A stretch of DNA of 64,000 nucleotides from contig JAKUQR010000018.1 in NCBI GenBank assembly GCA_022450155.1, forward strand, positions 1 to 64,000, read 5' to 3'. The stretch comes from Gammaproteobacteria bacterium. GTDB lineage: Bacteria > Pseudomonadota > Gammaproteobacteria > Arenicellales > UBA868. The position numbers and the translations under genes are program-made. The notes beneath the pieces were generated by a model that was not told the origin of the DNA, did no database searches, and saw only the letters and a list, made by a program, of their open reading frames with translations. Numbering within the stretch: the stretch's first letter is position 1; each line of letters starts with the position of its first letter. Below, in pieces: positions 55,692-63,751 of this stretch.

Positions 55692-56872
55692 GACGCCCGA
55701 CAGGGTTTCGTACAGCCTACGACGGGGTCGTCCTGGCGGCACCGGTGACCGTACCTTATCAACGGTTCTCAAAGGAATCGGCTCACCATTGGATCGCGCG
55801 GGCCCTTCGCGGGAGCCTGACCGCAGCCAGGATTTCTCCGACTGAGTTGGACGGGTTCTCTGTTGCCAGTTTTACCTTGTTTCCAGATACTGCTGTAGGA
55901 CTTACGCAGCATCTGGGACTGGCGCCTCGCTGGCTTGATCACATACCTACTGGTGGGGCCAGTGGCATCACGGCTCTGCGCCGCGCGGCGCGGGCAGTCC
56001 AGGCTGGAGACGTCGACGTCGTAGCCTGTGTCGCCGGCGACACCAATCATATCGACAGCTTCCGACGGCTGCTGTCGAGTTTCAGTCGTTTTGCCCAGGA
56101 TGCGTCCTGGCCTTACGGTTCCGGTGGGCCCAACACTAGCTTTGGTCTGTTGACCGATCACTACATGCACGCCTTCGGCGCAACCCGTGAGGACTTTGGT
56201 CGTCTTTGTGTCTCCCAGCGCAGCAATGCCCTGCGTAATCCGCACGCTATCATGAAAGAGCCGTTGACGATGGCTCAATACCTGTCGGCCCGTTTGATTT
56301 CCGACCCGATTGCACTTTATGACTGTGTGATGCCGGTGGCAGGCGCAGAAGCGTTTCTGGTTTTGCGCGAAACCGATGCCGTGGCCCAGGGTCTCCCATT
56401 TGCCTGTATCCGCTCGACCATAGAAAGGCACAATGCCTTCGCTGCTGATCCAGTACAGATGCGCGGTGGCTGGGCAGTGGATGTTGATGAGCTTTACGGA
56501 ATGGCACAGGCAGCCCCCACTGATGTCGATCTCGTGCAGACCTATGACGATTACCCGGTCATCACGATGATGCAGATTGAGGATCTTGGCTTTTGTGAAA
56601 AAGGCGAGGCCCCTGCATTCGTCCGCCAGCGGGACCTGACGATCGACGGGGATTTCCCGCACAATACCTCTGGTGGTCAATTGTCCGCTGGGCAGGCCGG
56701 TGCGGCAGGCGGTTATCTCGGATTGGTCGAGGCGATCCGACAGGTGACGGGAATGGCCGGCCCCACCCAGGTAGCGGACGCAAAGCTGGCACTGGTGTCT
56801 GGTTTCGGCATGATTAACTACGACCGCGGCGTCTGTTCGGGTGCGGTGATGATCTCGGGAGGTAGCTCATGA
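55688..56872 (+). CDS. thiolase-like protein lacking the nucleophilic cysteine (SCP-x/Ltp2-like)
   Basis: A 394-residue thiolase-superfamily protein. The usual nucleophile motif C-A-S-G is replaced by GGASG (about 89-93), so the acyl-enzyme cysteine is absent. The C-terminal part has FPHNTSGGQLSAGQAGAAGG in place of N-x-H-G-G...S-x-G-H, so the second catalytic region is also altered. Ltp2 of steroid side-chain breakdown is a cysteine-less thiolase fold that works with a DUF35 partner as a retro-aldolase. The next gene here encodes a DUF35 domain, so an aldol-type C-C cleavage of a CoA thioester is a reasonable guess. Start and stop overlap the neighbouring genes by four bases. Confidence 0.85.
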   Translation: MRRPTGFRTAYDGVVLAAPVTVPYQRFSKESAHHWIARALRGSLTAARISPTELDGFSVASFTLFPDTAVGLTQHLGLAPRWLDHIPTGGASGITALRRAARAVQAGDVDVVACVAGDTNHIDSFRRLLSSFSRFAQDASWPYGSGGPNTSFGLLTDHYMHAFGATREDFGRLCVSQRSNALRNPHAIMKEPLTMAQYLSARLISDPIALYDCVMPVAGAEAFLVLRETDAVAQGLPFACIRSTIERHNAFAADPVQMRGGWAVDVDELYGMAQAAPTDVDLVQTYDDYPVITMMQIEDLGFCEKGEAPAFVRQRDLTIDGDFPHNTSGGQLSAGQAGAAGGYLGLVEAIRQVTGMAGPTQVADAKLALVSGFGMINYDRGVCSGAVMISGGSS

Positions 56873-58122
56873 CTACGCCGATCAGTCCACCGGCCAGAAA
56901 GAATCCTCAGAAGCGTACCCGTGTGCCGGTCGTGCCGCCGGATACGCGTAGCCGCGCCGCGCTTGGACTGTCGGTGGCAGCTGCACGGGGGCGATTTATG
57001 CTGCAGGTCTGCACAGAGTGTTCAGCCATCCAGTACCCACCGCGGGACGCCTGTTCAAGCTGCCTGTCGGTAGACCTTGAATGGCAAGTCGTCTCGAACC
57101 GGGGCCGGCTGGTCGCCGAGACCGTCATTCGCACCAGCACACACGTTTATTTCCGTGAACGTACCCCGTGGCGGGTCGGTACCGTGCAACTGGATTGCGG
57201 CCCGTCGATGATCTGTCATGTTCATGGGGACTGTGAGTCCCAAGGAAATGTCCGCATGATTAACCGCCTTGACAAGTCTGGTCACGGTGTCCTGTTTGCC
57301 CTGCCCGAGAAGGAGATACCAGCTATGGAAGATGATCCCCAACTGCGCGAACTGACCTGCAGCCCGAAGTTTCGACGCATACTGATTACAGATGCACGCA
57401 GCGAAAGCGGCCAGGCCCTGGCTAGGGCCTTCTCCACGGCCGATGCCGCCCTCGTCTTCGCCGGTGAGGCGGAAAGCTGGCGCCACTGGCCCGAACGGGA
57501 CAGCCTCAAGGAGATCGACAACGTCGAACTCGTACCGCTGGACGTGAGTGACACACAGTCCGTCGAGGAACTGTGCGGTGAGATCGGCGGCAAGGTCGAT
57601 ATCCTGGTCAACAATGCGCGGTTTGTCCGGCCGGGTGGGGTAATGGACGGGGGCGACCTGGTATTCGCACAGCAGGAAATGGAGGTGAACTGTCTGGGGT
57701 TGATGCGCCTTGCCCAGGCTTTTGGTCCGGTAATGCGCGGGCGCGGTGCCGATGGTGTCAACAGTGCCACCGCCTGGGTGAATATCCTGTCGATCTATGC
57801 CTACTGCAACCTACCGCAGTTTGGCGTCTATTCGGCCTCCAGCGCGGCAGCGCATTCGCTTTCACAGTGTCTGCGATCGGAAATGCGTACCGGTGGTGTG
57901 CGGGTGATGAATGTTTATACTGGCCCGACCGAAGACGAATGGCACCAGCCGTTGCCGCCACCAAAAGTCACGGCGTCGAAACTCGCCAGTGCGGTGGTCG
58001 AAGGCCTGCAGGATGGGCTGGAGGAGGTCTATGTCGGTGACTTGGCGAAGGACCTCATCGATCGCTGGAGCGCTGAACCCAAGCTCCTGGAACTGGAAAT
58101 GACGCGACAGGGAGGTGGTTGA
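56869..58122 (+). CDS. fusion of DUF35 Zn-ribbon/OB-fold domain with a degenerate SDR domain
   Basis: A 417-residue two-part protein. Residues 30-160 are a DUF35-type acyl-CoA-binding module: rubredoxin-like zinc ribbon with C48, C51, C62 and C65 (CTEC...CSSC), then an OB strand region (GRLVAETVIRTSTHVYFRERTPWRVGTVQLD). Residues 168-400 resemble an SDR: Rossmann strand ILITDARSESGQALARAF, VDILVNNAR, VNILSIYAY and YSASSAAAHSLSQ. In the active-site Y-x-x-x-K the lysine is serine (Y321 to S325), and the cofactor glycine motif TGxxxGxG is imperfect. DUF35 proteins pair with thiolase-like enzymes (BbsA/BbsB, ChsH2/Ltp2). The SDR part may be structural or catalytically altered. Confidence 0.85.
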   Translation: MTTPISPPARKNPQKRTRVPVVPPDTRSRAALGLSVAAARGRFMLQVCTECSAIQYPPRDACSSCLSVDLEWQVVSNRGRLVAETVIRTSTHVYFRERTPWRVGTVQLDCGPSMICHVHGDCESQGNVRMINRLDKSGHGVLFALPEKEIPAMEDDPQLRELTCSPKFRRILITDARSESGQALARAFSTADAALVFAGEAESWRHWPERDSLKEIDNVELVPLDVSDTQSVEELCGEIGGKVDILVNNARFVRPGGVMDGGDLVFAQQEMEVNCLGLMRLAQAFGPVMRGRGADGVNSATAWVNILSIYAYCNLPQFGVYSASSAAAHSLSQCLRSEMRTGGVRVMNVYTGPTEDEWHQPLPPPKVTASKLASAVVEGLQDGLEEVYVGDLAKDLIDRWSAEPKLLELEMTRQGGG

Positions 58123-58124
58123 GA

Positions 58125-58934
58125 ATGACGGTAACCAATAGCCAGGATAATCACGCGCTGACCAGCCTGGCGTCAGCCATGGCCAATGGCGAAGTCGTGA
58201 CGATCGATCTCACCCACACGCTGGATCCTGATTTTCCCGTGATCATCTTGCCGCCGGAATTCGGTCAGTGTGCCCGGTTCCGCATGGAGGAGATCTCGGC
58301 CTACGATCACCGTGGTCCGGCCTGGAAGTGGCACAATTTTTCCTGCTGCGAGCACACTGGCACACATTTTGATGCGCCTATTCACTGGATTTCAGGCCGG
58401 GACCTGCCGAACAATAGTGTCGACGAGATCCCGGTTGAGCGGTTCATCGGTGCGGCCTGCGTCATCGACTGTTCTGAAGGTGCGGCCCGGGACGACGACT
58501 TCGAACTGACGCCCGAAGTGATCGAGGCCTGGGAGGCCGATCACGGCAGAATTCCGCCAGACTGTTGGGTGCTGATGCGCACGGACTGGTCGAAACGCTC
58601 CGGGGCAGCTTATCTCAATATGCGTGACGACGGGGCGCATTCTCCAGGGCCATCGCCGGAGGGTATTCGCTTGCTGGTGGAGCAGCGGGACATCCGCGGG
58701 TTCGGCGTAGAGACCGTGGGTACCGATGCCGGTCAGGGGCAGCACTACACCCCACCGTTTCCGGCCCACTACACGCTTCACGGTAACAACAAGTACGGCC
58801 TGCAGTGTCTAAACAATTTGGATCTTCTGCCCCCTGTCGGAGCAGTCATTATCGCGACGCCGCTCAAGATCAAGAACGGAACAGGGAGCCCACTTCGGGT
58901 GTTGGCACTGGTGCCGCGGAGTCACGCCGTATAA
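58125..58934 (+). CDS. cyclase family protein, kynurenine formamidase-like metal-dependent hydrolase
   Basis: A 269-residue protein of the KynB/cyclase superfamily. The metal-binding motif H-x-G-T-H-x-D-x-P-x-H is intact in CEHTGTHFDAPIHWI (about 73-88), and VLMRTDWSKRSG and GFGVETVGTDAGQG are later family blocks. Members hydrolyse formamides, as in kynurenine breakdown, or cyclic amides and isatin. GGGAGGTGG upstream of the ATG at 58125 fixes the start. It closes the operon and may act on the product of the thiolase-like/DUF35 pair. Confidence 0.87.
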   Translation: MTVTNSQDNHALTSLASAMANGEVVTIDLTHTLDPDFPVIILPPEFGQCARFRMEEISAYDHRGPAWKWHNFSCCEHTGTHFDAPIHWISGRDLPNNSVDEIPVERFIGAACVIDCSEGAARDDDFELTPEVIEAWEADHGRIPPDCWVLMRTDWSKRSGAAYLNMRDDGAHSPGPSPEGIRLLVEQRDIRGFGVETVGTDAGQGQHYTPPFPAHYTLHGNNKYGLQCLNNLDLLPPVGAVIIATPLKIKNGTGSPLRVLALVPRSHAV

Positions 58935-58947
58935 ACAGCCGGGGATG

Positions 58948-59279
58948 TTATTCGTTGAAACGGGTGAGAATTCTCTGCCGCTCGACCTGATACTCCTCCG
59001 CCGAGACAGCGCCTTCAGTATGGGCTTGGTGCAGGTCCAGCAGTTCCTGTCCCATGGTTGTGTAGTTCGGCGGTCAAGTTTGCCCAGTCGGGGTGGATGC
59101 CGGTTCCATCTACAACGATCATGCAATTCTTGGAATCATTGGTAGCCTCGGTGTCAATACCGAACACGCCGCGGCCGACAACACTGGGTCCAGCGTTGAT
59201 GCGCGACTGCTGACGCGCGCGTACCCTAGCTTCTCCACCGAATCCTCTGCTCTTAAATGCGTATAGCGCGTCAGCATCC
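58948..59279 (-). pseudogene. unidentified frameshifted gene fragment
   Basis: On the minus strand an open stretch of about 75 codons ([18 protein letters not shown]..., 59279 downward) keeps a protein-like composition up to about 59060. A second frame then continues to a stop at 58948 with a helical tail (GQELLDLHQAHTEGAVSAEEYQVERQ) that looks like a short C-terminal SHOCT-type helix pair. A shift between the frames, a stop at the left end of the first frame and no start codon with a ribosome site suggest a decayed gene end. I do not recognise the family. Confidence 0.35.
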
Positions 59280-59391
59280 GAGGGCCTTTATGACTGGTAG
59301 AGTAGCGGGGCGTACAGATGTATACCCCGATTACTCTGACACTCTGTTAACCCAATCGAGCCACCAGAGTTTCTATTTTAATTATAGTCCC

Positions 59392-59502
59392 ATGAAACAC
59401 ACAGGCTTTACCCTGATCGAGTTGATGATCGTGGTGGCGATCATCGGGATTCTTGCAGCGATTGCAATACCGCAGTATCAGAACTATGTGGCGAGAGCGT
59501 AG
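59392..59502 (+). pseudogene. type IV pilin 5' fragment with an in-frame stop
   Basis: The frame gives the classic type IV pilin N-terminus: a short leader MKHTG, the prepilin peptidase site before F, then the hydrophobic helix [18 protein letters not shown] and [17 protein letters not shown] stop follows at 59500-59502. Reading through it gives VSEALSLAG, which matches the usual continuation of pilins (ARAQVSEALSLA), so the stop is best explained as a C-to-T change of a CAG glutamine codon. The sequence after about 59530 is the 3' end of the opposite-strand deiminase gene, so the rest of the pilin is missing. Confidence 0.82.
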
Positions 59503-59503
59503 G

Positions 59504-60616
59504 TCAGTGAAGCTTTATCGCTGGCTGGTCGTTGGTGTGGCAATGCACACCGCCCCCCGCGGCCCATGAAGCGAGGGTCTCGATCACATAAACGTCCCGG
59601 CCCGGGAAATACTGTTCCAGCCGCGCCTTAGCCGCCGCGTCGGTTTCCGGGTTATCGAAGCCGACCGTAATGACGAAGCCATTGCCAACTAGCCAGTTCA
59701 TATAGTTCGTGTCGAAAGTGTGGCCCTGGTAGTCGCGTGTGCCCTCAATCGGCTCGCGAATCACGGTAAAACCGGCCGCCTCAATGGTCTCGGCAGCGGC
59801 ATCGAAAATGGCATGGGTCGGGTCGTCTGGGGCACTGCACTGGGACTTACCCGTGCAGTCAGCCACGACAACAGTGGTCGGATTGATGAACCGTGCGATA
59901 CCGTCGATGTGGCCGTTGGTCAGGTCGCCTTCAGGCACACCCTCGATAAACACCACCTTCGAAACGCCGAAGTATTTCTTCAGGTCAGTATTGGCGCGCT
60001 CCTTTGTGTATCCTAGATTGCGGTGGGAATCTCCGATTACGCTCCAGTTCAGAATCACGGTATCGACGCCGTTGAACTCCAGATTGCCGCGTTCGTGAAC
60101 TATGTCGATCACCTCGACCGGCAAGCCCACCCTTTTTGCCACCTTATTCGGCACCTGGTTGTCGAGGCGAAAGGGAATGTTGGCGCCAAAGGCGCCTCCC
60201 CAGGCGTTGAAAGCCCAGTTCTGCACTCGCATTGTGCCGTCCTCGATTACATAAACCGGACCATTGTCACGCATCCAGGCGCTGTTGTTCTCGATCCAAT
60301 GCCACTGGATATTGGGGTGGTCTGGATCACCATCCTCCCGCTTGATGGACGACTGCGCTTCGGACAGGACCGACGGTGAGTCATATAGGATGTGAAGCGT
60401 TTCATATTGCACGATCACATTAGACAAGCGAGCAAAGCTCGTTTCGAAGGATTTCTCCCAGCTGCCTGGCCATTGCAGCCAGATAGCTTCCTGCGGCTCC
60501 CATTCAGCGGGGACCCGTTTGACCGGAACAACCTCTCCCGCGGATACCGTCGAGCCGATAATCATGAAGGCACCAGACAGTAAGGCAACAACAGAAGGAC
60601 TCGCAATGTGTGGCAT
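59504..60616 (-). CDS. agmatine deiminase/peptidyl-arginine deiminase family protein, secreted
   Basis: A 370-residue guanidine-group-modifying enzyme. Residues 1-26 look like a Sec signal peptide (ending TVSA before GEVV), unlike cytoplasmic agmatine deiminases. The family landmarks are present: EAIWLQWPGSW, NNSAWMRDNGPVYV, HERGNLEFNG, NGHIDGIARF and the catalytic cysteine in GGGVHCHTND. Hydrolysis of agmatine to N-carbamoylputrescine and ammonia, or of free or peptide arginine, is expected in the periplasm. Its last few codons lie on DNA that reads as pilin sequence on the other strand, so the C-terminal tail is probably not original. Confidence 0.87.
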   Translation of the reverse strand: MPHIASPSVVALLSGAFMIIGSTVSAGEVVPVKRVPAEWEPQEAIWLQWPGSWEKSFETSFARLSNVIVQYETLHILYDSPSVLSEAQSSIKREDGDPDHPNIQWHWIENNSAWMRDNGPVYVIEDGTMRVQNWAFNAWGGAFGANIPFRLDNQVPNKVAKRVGLPVEVIDIVHERGNLEFNGVDTVILNWSVIGDSHRNLGYTKERANTDLKKYFGVSKVVFIEGVPEGDLTNGHIDGIARFINPTTVVVADCTGKSQCSAPDDPTHAIFDAAAETIEAAGFTVIREPIEGTRDYQGHTFDTNYMNWLVGNGFVITVGFDNPETDAAAKARLEQYFPGRDVYVIETLASWAAGGGVHCHTNDQPAIKLH

Positions 60617-60677
60617 GACACGGGATAGTTAGTCAGAACACGGTGATCAATCATTCATCTACACGCTGTCTTCCGGT

Positions 60678-62345
60678 TTAAGGTTTTCGGACTACTTCAT
60701 CCTTTGCGTTGATGTTCTTATTTTTATGGGAGGATTGGATTTCAATGGGAGGATGCATTTGAAAATACTCCTCATATCGCTGCTCGGCCTGGTTACCGAA
60801 TAAAACTTCGCAGGCTGCCCTTATGCCTGGCATGCTGGCAAGTTCCGAAAGGCCGTGGGTCTGAGCCAGCAGGGTTCGTCGGCGCAGGAAGTCTTCCAGC
60901 GTTACCACCATCTCTTGATTGCGAATCAGTTCGAGCTCTGCCCGGCAGATCTTTGCAGGCCGAATCACTAATTCAGCACCCCTGTTTTCTGACAAAATAG
61001 ATTCCAGGATTTCGATCGCCCCGACACCATACATCCGCCACAACCTGTCCCAAGGTAGATCGATATTCTGCTCCGGTATTTGGATGACCTCACGTAATCG
61101 GGCCGCAAACCTATCTCGCGATTTCAGTCCTGGTTCACCGTACCACTTGCCCATTTGTAATTGACAACCGAAATTGGATAACGCTCCGCATACTTCGCCA
61201 CCAATCTGTAAACAATCCGTTAACTTGCCGCCGAATATGCTCACCATCCCCAACTTCTCGCTTGCTTGCAGCACATGTTTCCGGGACATCTGCAGCCACT
61301 GCCCGGTCTTATATTCTCTGGACCGTGCCATGGCCAAAGGGCGGACACCACAACGCTCGGCAAGAATGTCATCCTTTGTCAGGGGTGTCGCCAGGTTGAG
61401 GCAATTGTTGATATTGTCAAGGACGAATTTCCGATCGGCATCAGACACCCTGGTCAGCGGTGACTCGACCGGTGTATCTGTGGTCCCGATGCAGGTCTTA
61501 TCTCCCAAAGGGATCGCAAAGAACATGCGACCATCGTCCGCAAAGAACGTCAATACCCGGTTACTGTCTGTTATTCGGTCGACCACAAGGTGTATGCCTT
61601 TTGAGAATACATGCTGGGTGCTGGTTTCAAACTGCGCTTGCCGATTCAACTCATCGGCAAACGGTCCGGCCGCGTTGACCAAGAAACGGGCCTGAAGACA
61701 CGATTCACGACCCGTTACCCCATCGACCACTGTGGCCGTCCAGGTTCCACCTGGCTCCCGTTGCAACCGGGTTACGGCCAGATAATTGATCGTCATCGCG
61801 CCAAATCCGATAGCCTTTTTCACCAGGTTCAAGACGAACCTCGCGTCACCATCCACCAGTCTGGCATCCGAATACATCAGCCCCCCCGTCAGGTTGGCCG
61901 CCTTGACAATCGTCTCCTCGGACGCGATGTCGTGGCGAGACAGGTAGCGGGGCTTACGCGTAAATCGGTTACCCAGCCACCAGTAAATCCAGGCTCCCAG
62001 CCATAGGAACATCGCCGGGAAGCGGGACTTTCGGTCAACGACCGCTAAAAAACGGGTCTCCTTGATTGCCTCCGGGTAAGCCCGCATCAACTCGTTGCGA
62101 CCAAGGCAAAGCTTGCGGACGAGTGCAACCTCCAGGGTCTCAAGGTACTTGATTCCGCCCCAGATCAGGTTGGACGATTCGCTGCTGGTGAATCCTGCAA
62201 AATCCCTTGCCTCGACCAGCGCAACCTTGGCTCCTGCAGCAGACAGTGCTGCAGCACTGGCCGCTCCATTAATACCACCCCCGATGACTAGCACATCGAA
62301 CATGCGGCCAGCGAGATTCTGCAGTTGCGTTCCTCGTTCTATCAC
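60678..62345 (-). CDS. glpD: aerobic glycerol-3-phosphate dehydrogenase-like flavoprotein
   Basis: A FAD-dependent dehydrogenase of about 555 residues. The FAD motif is VLVIGGGINGAASAAALSAAGAKVALVEARDFAGFTSSESSNLIWGGIKYLE, diagnostic for GlpD, and SKGIHLVVDR, MFFAIPLGDKTCIGTTDTPVE and FGGKLTD follow. The C-terminal helical domain is present, with a positively charged tail. It oxidises sn-glycerol 3-phosphate to dihydroxyacetone phosphate at the membrane. AGGAAAAGCAC followed by GTG at 62343-62345 is preferred; a longer frame starts at GTG 62396. No glpK or glpF lies next to it. Confidence 0.87.
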   Translation of the reverse strand: MIERGTQLQNLAGRMFDVLVIGGGINGAASAAALSAAGAKVALVEARDFAGFTSSESSNLIWGGIKYLETLEVALVRKLCLGRNELMRAYPEAIKETRFLAVVDRKSRFPAMFLWLGAWIYWWLGNRFTRKPRYLSRHDIASEETIVKAANLTGGLMYSDARLVDGDARFVLNLVKKAIGFGAMTINYLAVTRLQREPGGTWTATVVDGVTGRESCLQARFLVNAAGPFADELNRQAQFETSTQHVFSKGIHLVVDRITDSNRVLTFFADDGRMFFAIPLGDKTCIGTTDTPVESPLTRVSDADRKFVLDNINNCLNLATPLTKDDILAERCGVRPLAMARSREYKTGQWLQMSRKHVLQASEKLGMVSIFGGKLTDCLQIGGEVCGALSNFGCQLQMGKWYGEPGLKSRDRFAARLREVIQIPEQNIDLPWDRLWRMYGVGAIEILESILSENRGAELVIRPAKICRAELELIRNQEMVVTLEDFLRRRTLLAQTHGLSELASMPGIRAACEVLFGNQAEQRYEEYFQMHPPIEIQSSHKNKNINAKDEVVRKP

Positions 62346-62410
62346 GTGCTTTTCCTGGTTAGCCACCAGCACGCTGCGTACTAGTGGTGACCGCACCGCT
62401 CACGGCTAGG

Positions 62411-62566
62411 CTATACCCGATCAGTCCGAAGTGGCGGCATCGGGCGCAACGTGCAGTTGGGTTTCCGGCTCTGCCACGACTTCAATGAGTGAAGTATATT
62501 CCTCACCAGTCTCCGCACGATCTTCTCGGACGATTTGCCTCGTAACCCGGTTTTCTGTTTCATCAT
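62411..62566 (-). mobile_element. probable IS3-family transposase OrfA 5' remnant
   Basis: A 51-codon frame on the minus strand that starts MMKQKTGLRGKSSEKIVR after an AGGAG site. This resembles the start of a group of IS3-family OrfA proteins (x-TG-x-RGKSSE-x-V-x-DIRR). The similarity ends after IVR and the rest looks unrelated or shifted, and no OrfB follows because glpD starts immediately. The A+T-rich DNA to the right up to about 62670 may be the element's end, but no terminal inverted repeat pair can be shown. Confidence 0.4.
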
Positions 62567-62800
62567 TAATCACTCCTCAGTGATTACGATGAGCCAGATA
62601 CACTCCTTTATCAAATCTACTCAGTTTGTCCCAAAAGCACTGACGTCAGACACTAGTTGTTTCTCTTTTGGTGCGATGCGGTCTTCTCGCTGATTTTGAT
62701 GAGTGTAGAAGCTGGCATCGATATAGCATATAACCTGTATTGGCCATGTGTAGAAACGGAACTCTAGTGACTAAGCCCTTGGTCTCGAGGGTCGAAACTG
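62567..62800. other. intergenic region before serB-like gene
   Basis: About 234 bases without a gene. The left part probably belongs to the leader of the IS-like remnant; the right part must carry the promoter of the serB-like gene. No clear operator, riboswitch or hairpin was seen. Confidence 0.35.
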
Positions 62801-63700
62801 ATGCGTAGCGTTCGAAAAACCAACAGACAGCACAGCTCGCCTCCGCCGCGCTGGCCTGTGTATCGGCATGTAATCTTTGACTGTGATTCGACCTTGACCC
62901 GGATAGAGGGGATTGACGAGCTGGCGAGTCATCCTGATACCCGGCAGCGAATCGCAGACCTCACCCGCTCTGCCATGGAGGGCAAGGTACACCTGGAGAC
63001 AGTCTATGGAGAGCGCCTCGAAATTTTGCGCCCCACCCGGGGTGCGGTCCGTGCGCTTCGATCCCGTTACCGAAAGCACGTGGTCAAAGACGCCGCAGCG
63101 CTCATTCAAGCACTGAAAGTCCTTGGTCACGAAGTCTACATTGTGAGCGGTGGTCTCTTCGATCCGGTCCGCGAGTTCGGGCTGCACCTCGGCGTAGCCG
63201 CCGAGCACATTCGGGCTGTTGAGGTGGAATATGACACCCTGTCCGGCAGCTGGTGGCAAGATCAGGACCCGTGGCGCGAAGAGTACCTCGCGGTGCAGCA
63301 CTCGGTTCTGACCGAGAGCGATGGTAAGGCTCAGATCATTCGCGAGTTACTCCAAAACCAGACCGGGCGCTCGCTGCTTGTAGGTGATGGCGTGAGTGAT
63401 CTTCTGGCGGGCCGCGAGGTGGATCTTTTCGTGGGTTTCGGTGGTGTGATCGGCCGGGATCGTGTCGCATCCGAATCGAAAGTCTTCATCCAAAGTCAAA
63501 GCATTGCCCCGGTGCTGCTGTTGGCTGCTGGTACGACGGCCCTGGAACACTCGGGCGACGCAGGCGTACAGGCGCTGGCCGGGAAAGCCCATGCCTTGAT
63601 CCAGTCCGCCGCGTTGCGCTGGAACGAAGTTCGACTTGCAGAGAAATTTGCGGCCTGCTTTGGTGCTCGAGCGACAATCGGTTCGGAGCGCGATCTGTGA
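62801..63700 (+). CDS. serB: HAD-IB phosphatase, phosphoserine phosphatase-like
   Basis: A 299-residue HAD hydrolase. Motif I HVIFDCDSTLTRIEGIDELA contains the D27-x-D29 catalytic pair and is followed by the SerB-like RSAMEGKVHLETVYGERLEILRPT cap. Motif II is IVSGGLFDPV and motifs III/IV lie around KAQIIRELL...LLVGDGVSDLLAGREVDLFVGFGG. It would remove phosphate from L-phosphoserine. It is longer than minimal SerB because of a C-terminal tail of about 60 residues and has no N-terminal ACT domain. The next gene is serA, so the two form a serine-synthesis pair. Confidence 0.85.
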   Translation: MRSVRKTNRQHSSPPPRWPVYRHVIFDCDSTLTRIEGIDELASHPDTRQRIADLTRSAMEGKVHLETVYGERLEILRPTRGAVRALRSRYRKHVVKDAAALIQALKVLGHEVYIVSGGLFDPVREFGLHLGVAAEHIRAVEVEYDTLSGSWWQDQDPWREEYLAVQHSVLTESDGKAQIIRELLQNQTGRSLLVGDGVSDLLAGREVDLFVGFGGVIGRDRVASESKVFIQSQSIAPVLLLAAGTTALEHSGDAGVQALAGKAHALIQSAALRWNEVRLAEKFAACFGARATIGSERDL

Positions 63701-63751
63701 TGGGCGATCATTAAGTCACTCTCAATTCAGGACAATAGATGGAGTCAATGA

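Noticed and set aside
55769-56680. Minus-strand frame of 303 codons opposite the thiolase-like gene
   Set aside because: Antisense of a gene with thiolase landmarks; its composition is not protein-like.
53126-59500. Direct repeat of the tRNA-Thr 3' end as an attachment site
   Set aside because: No copy of the T-arm/acceptor sequence could be found by eye downstream to 59.5 kb, and no integrase gene is present.
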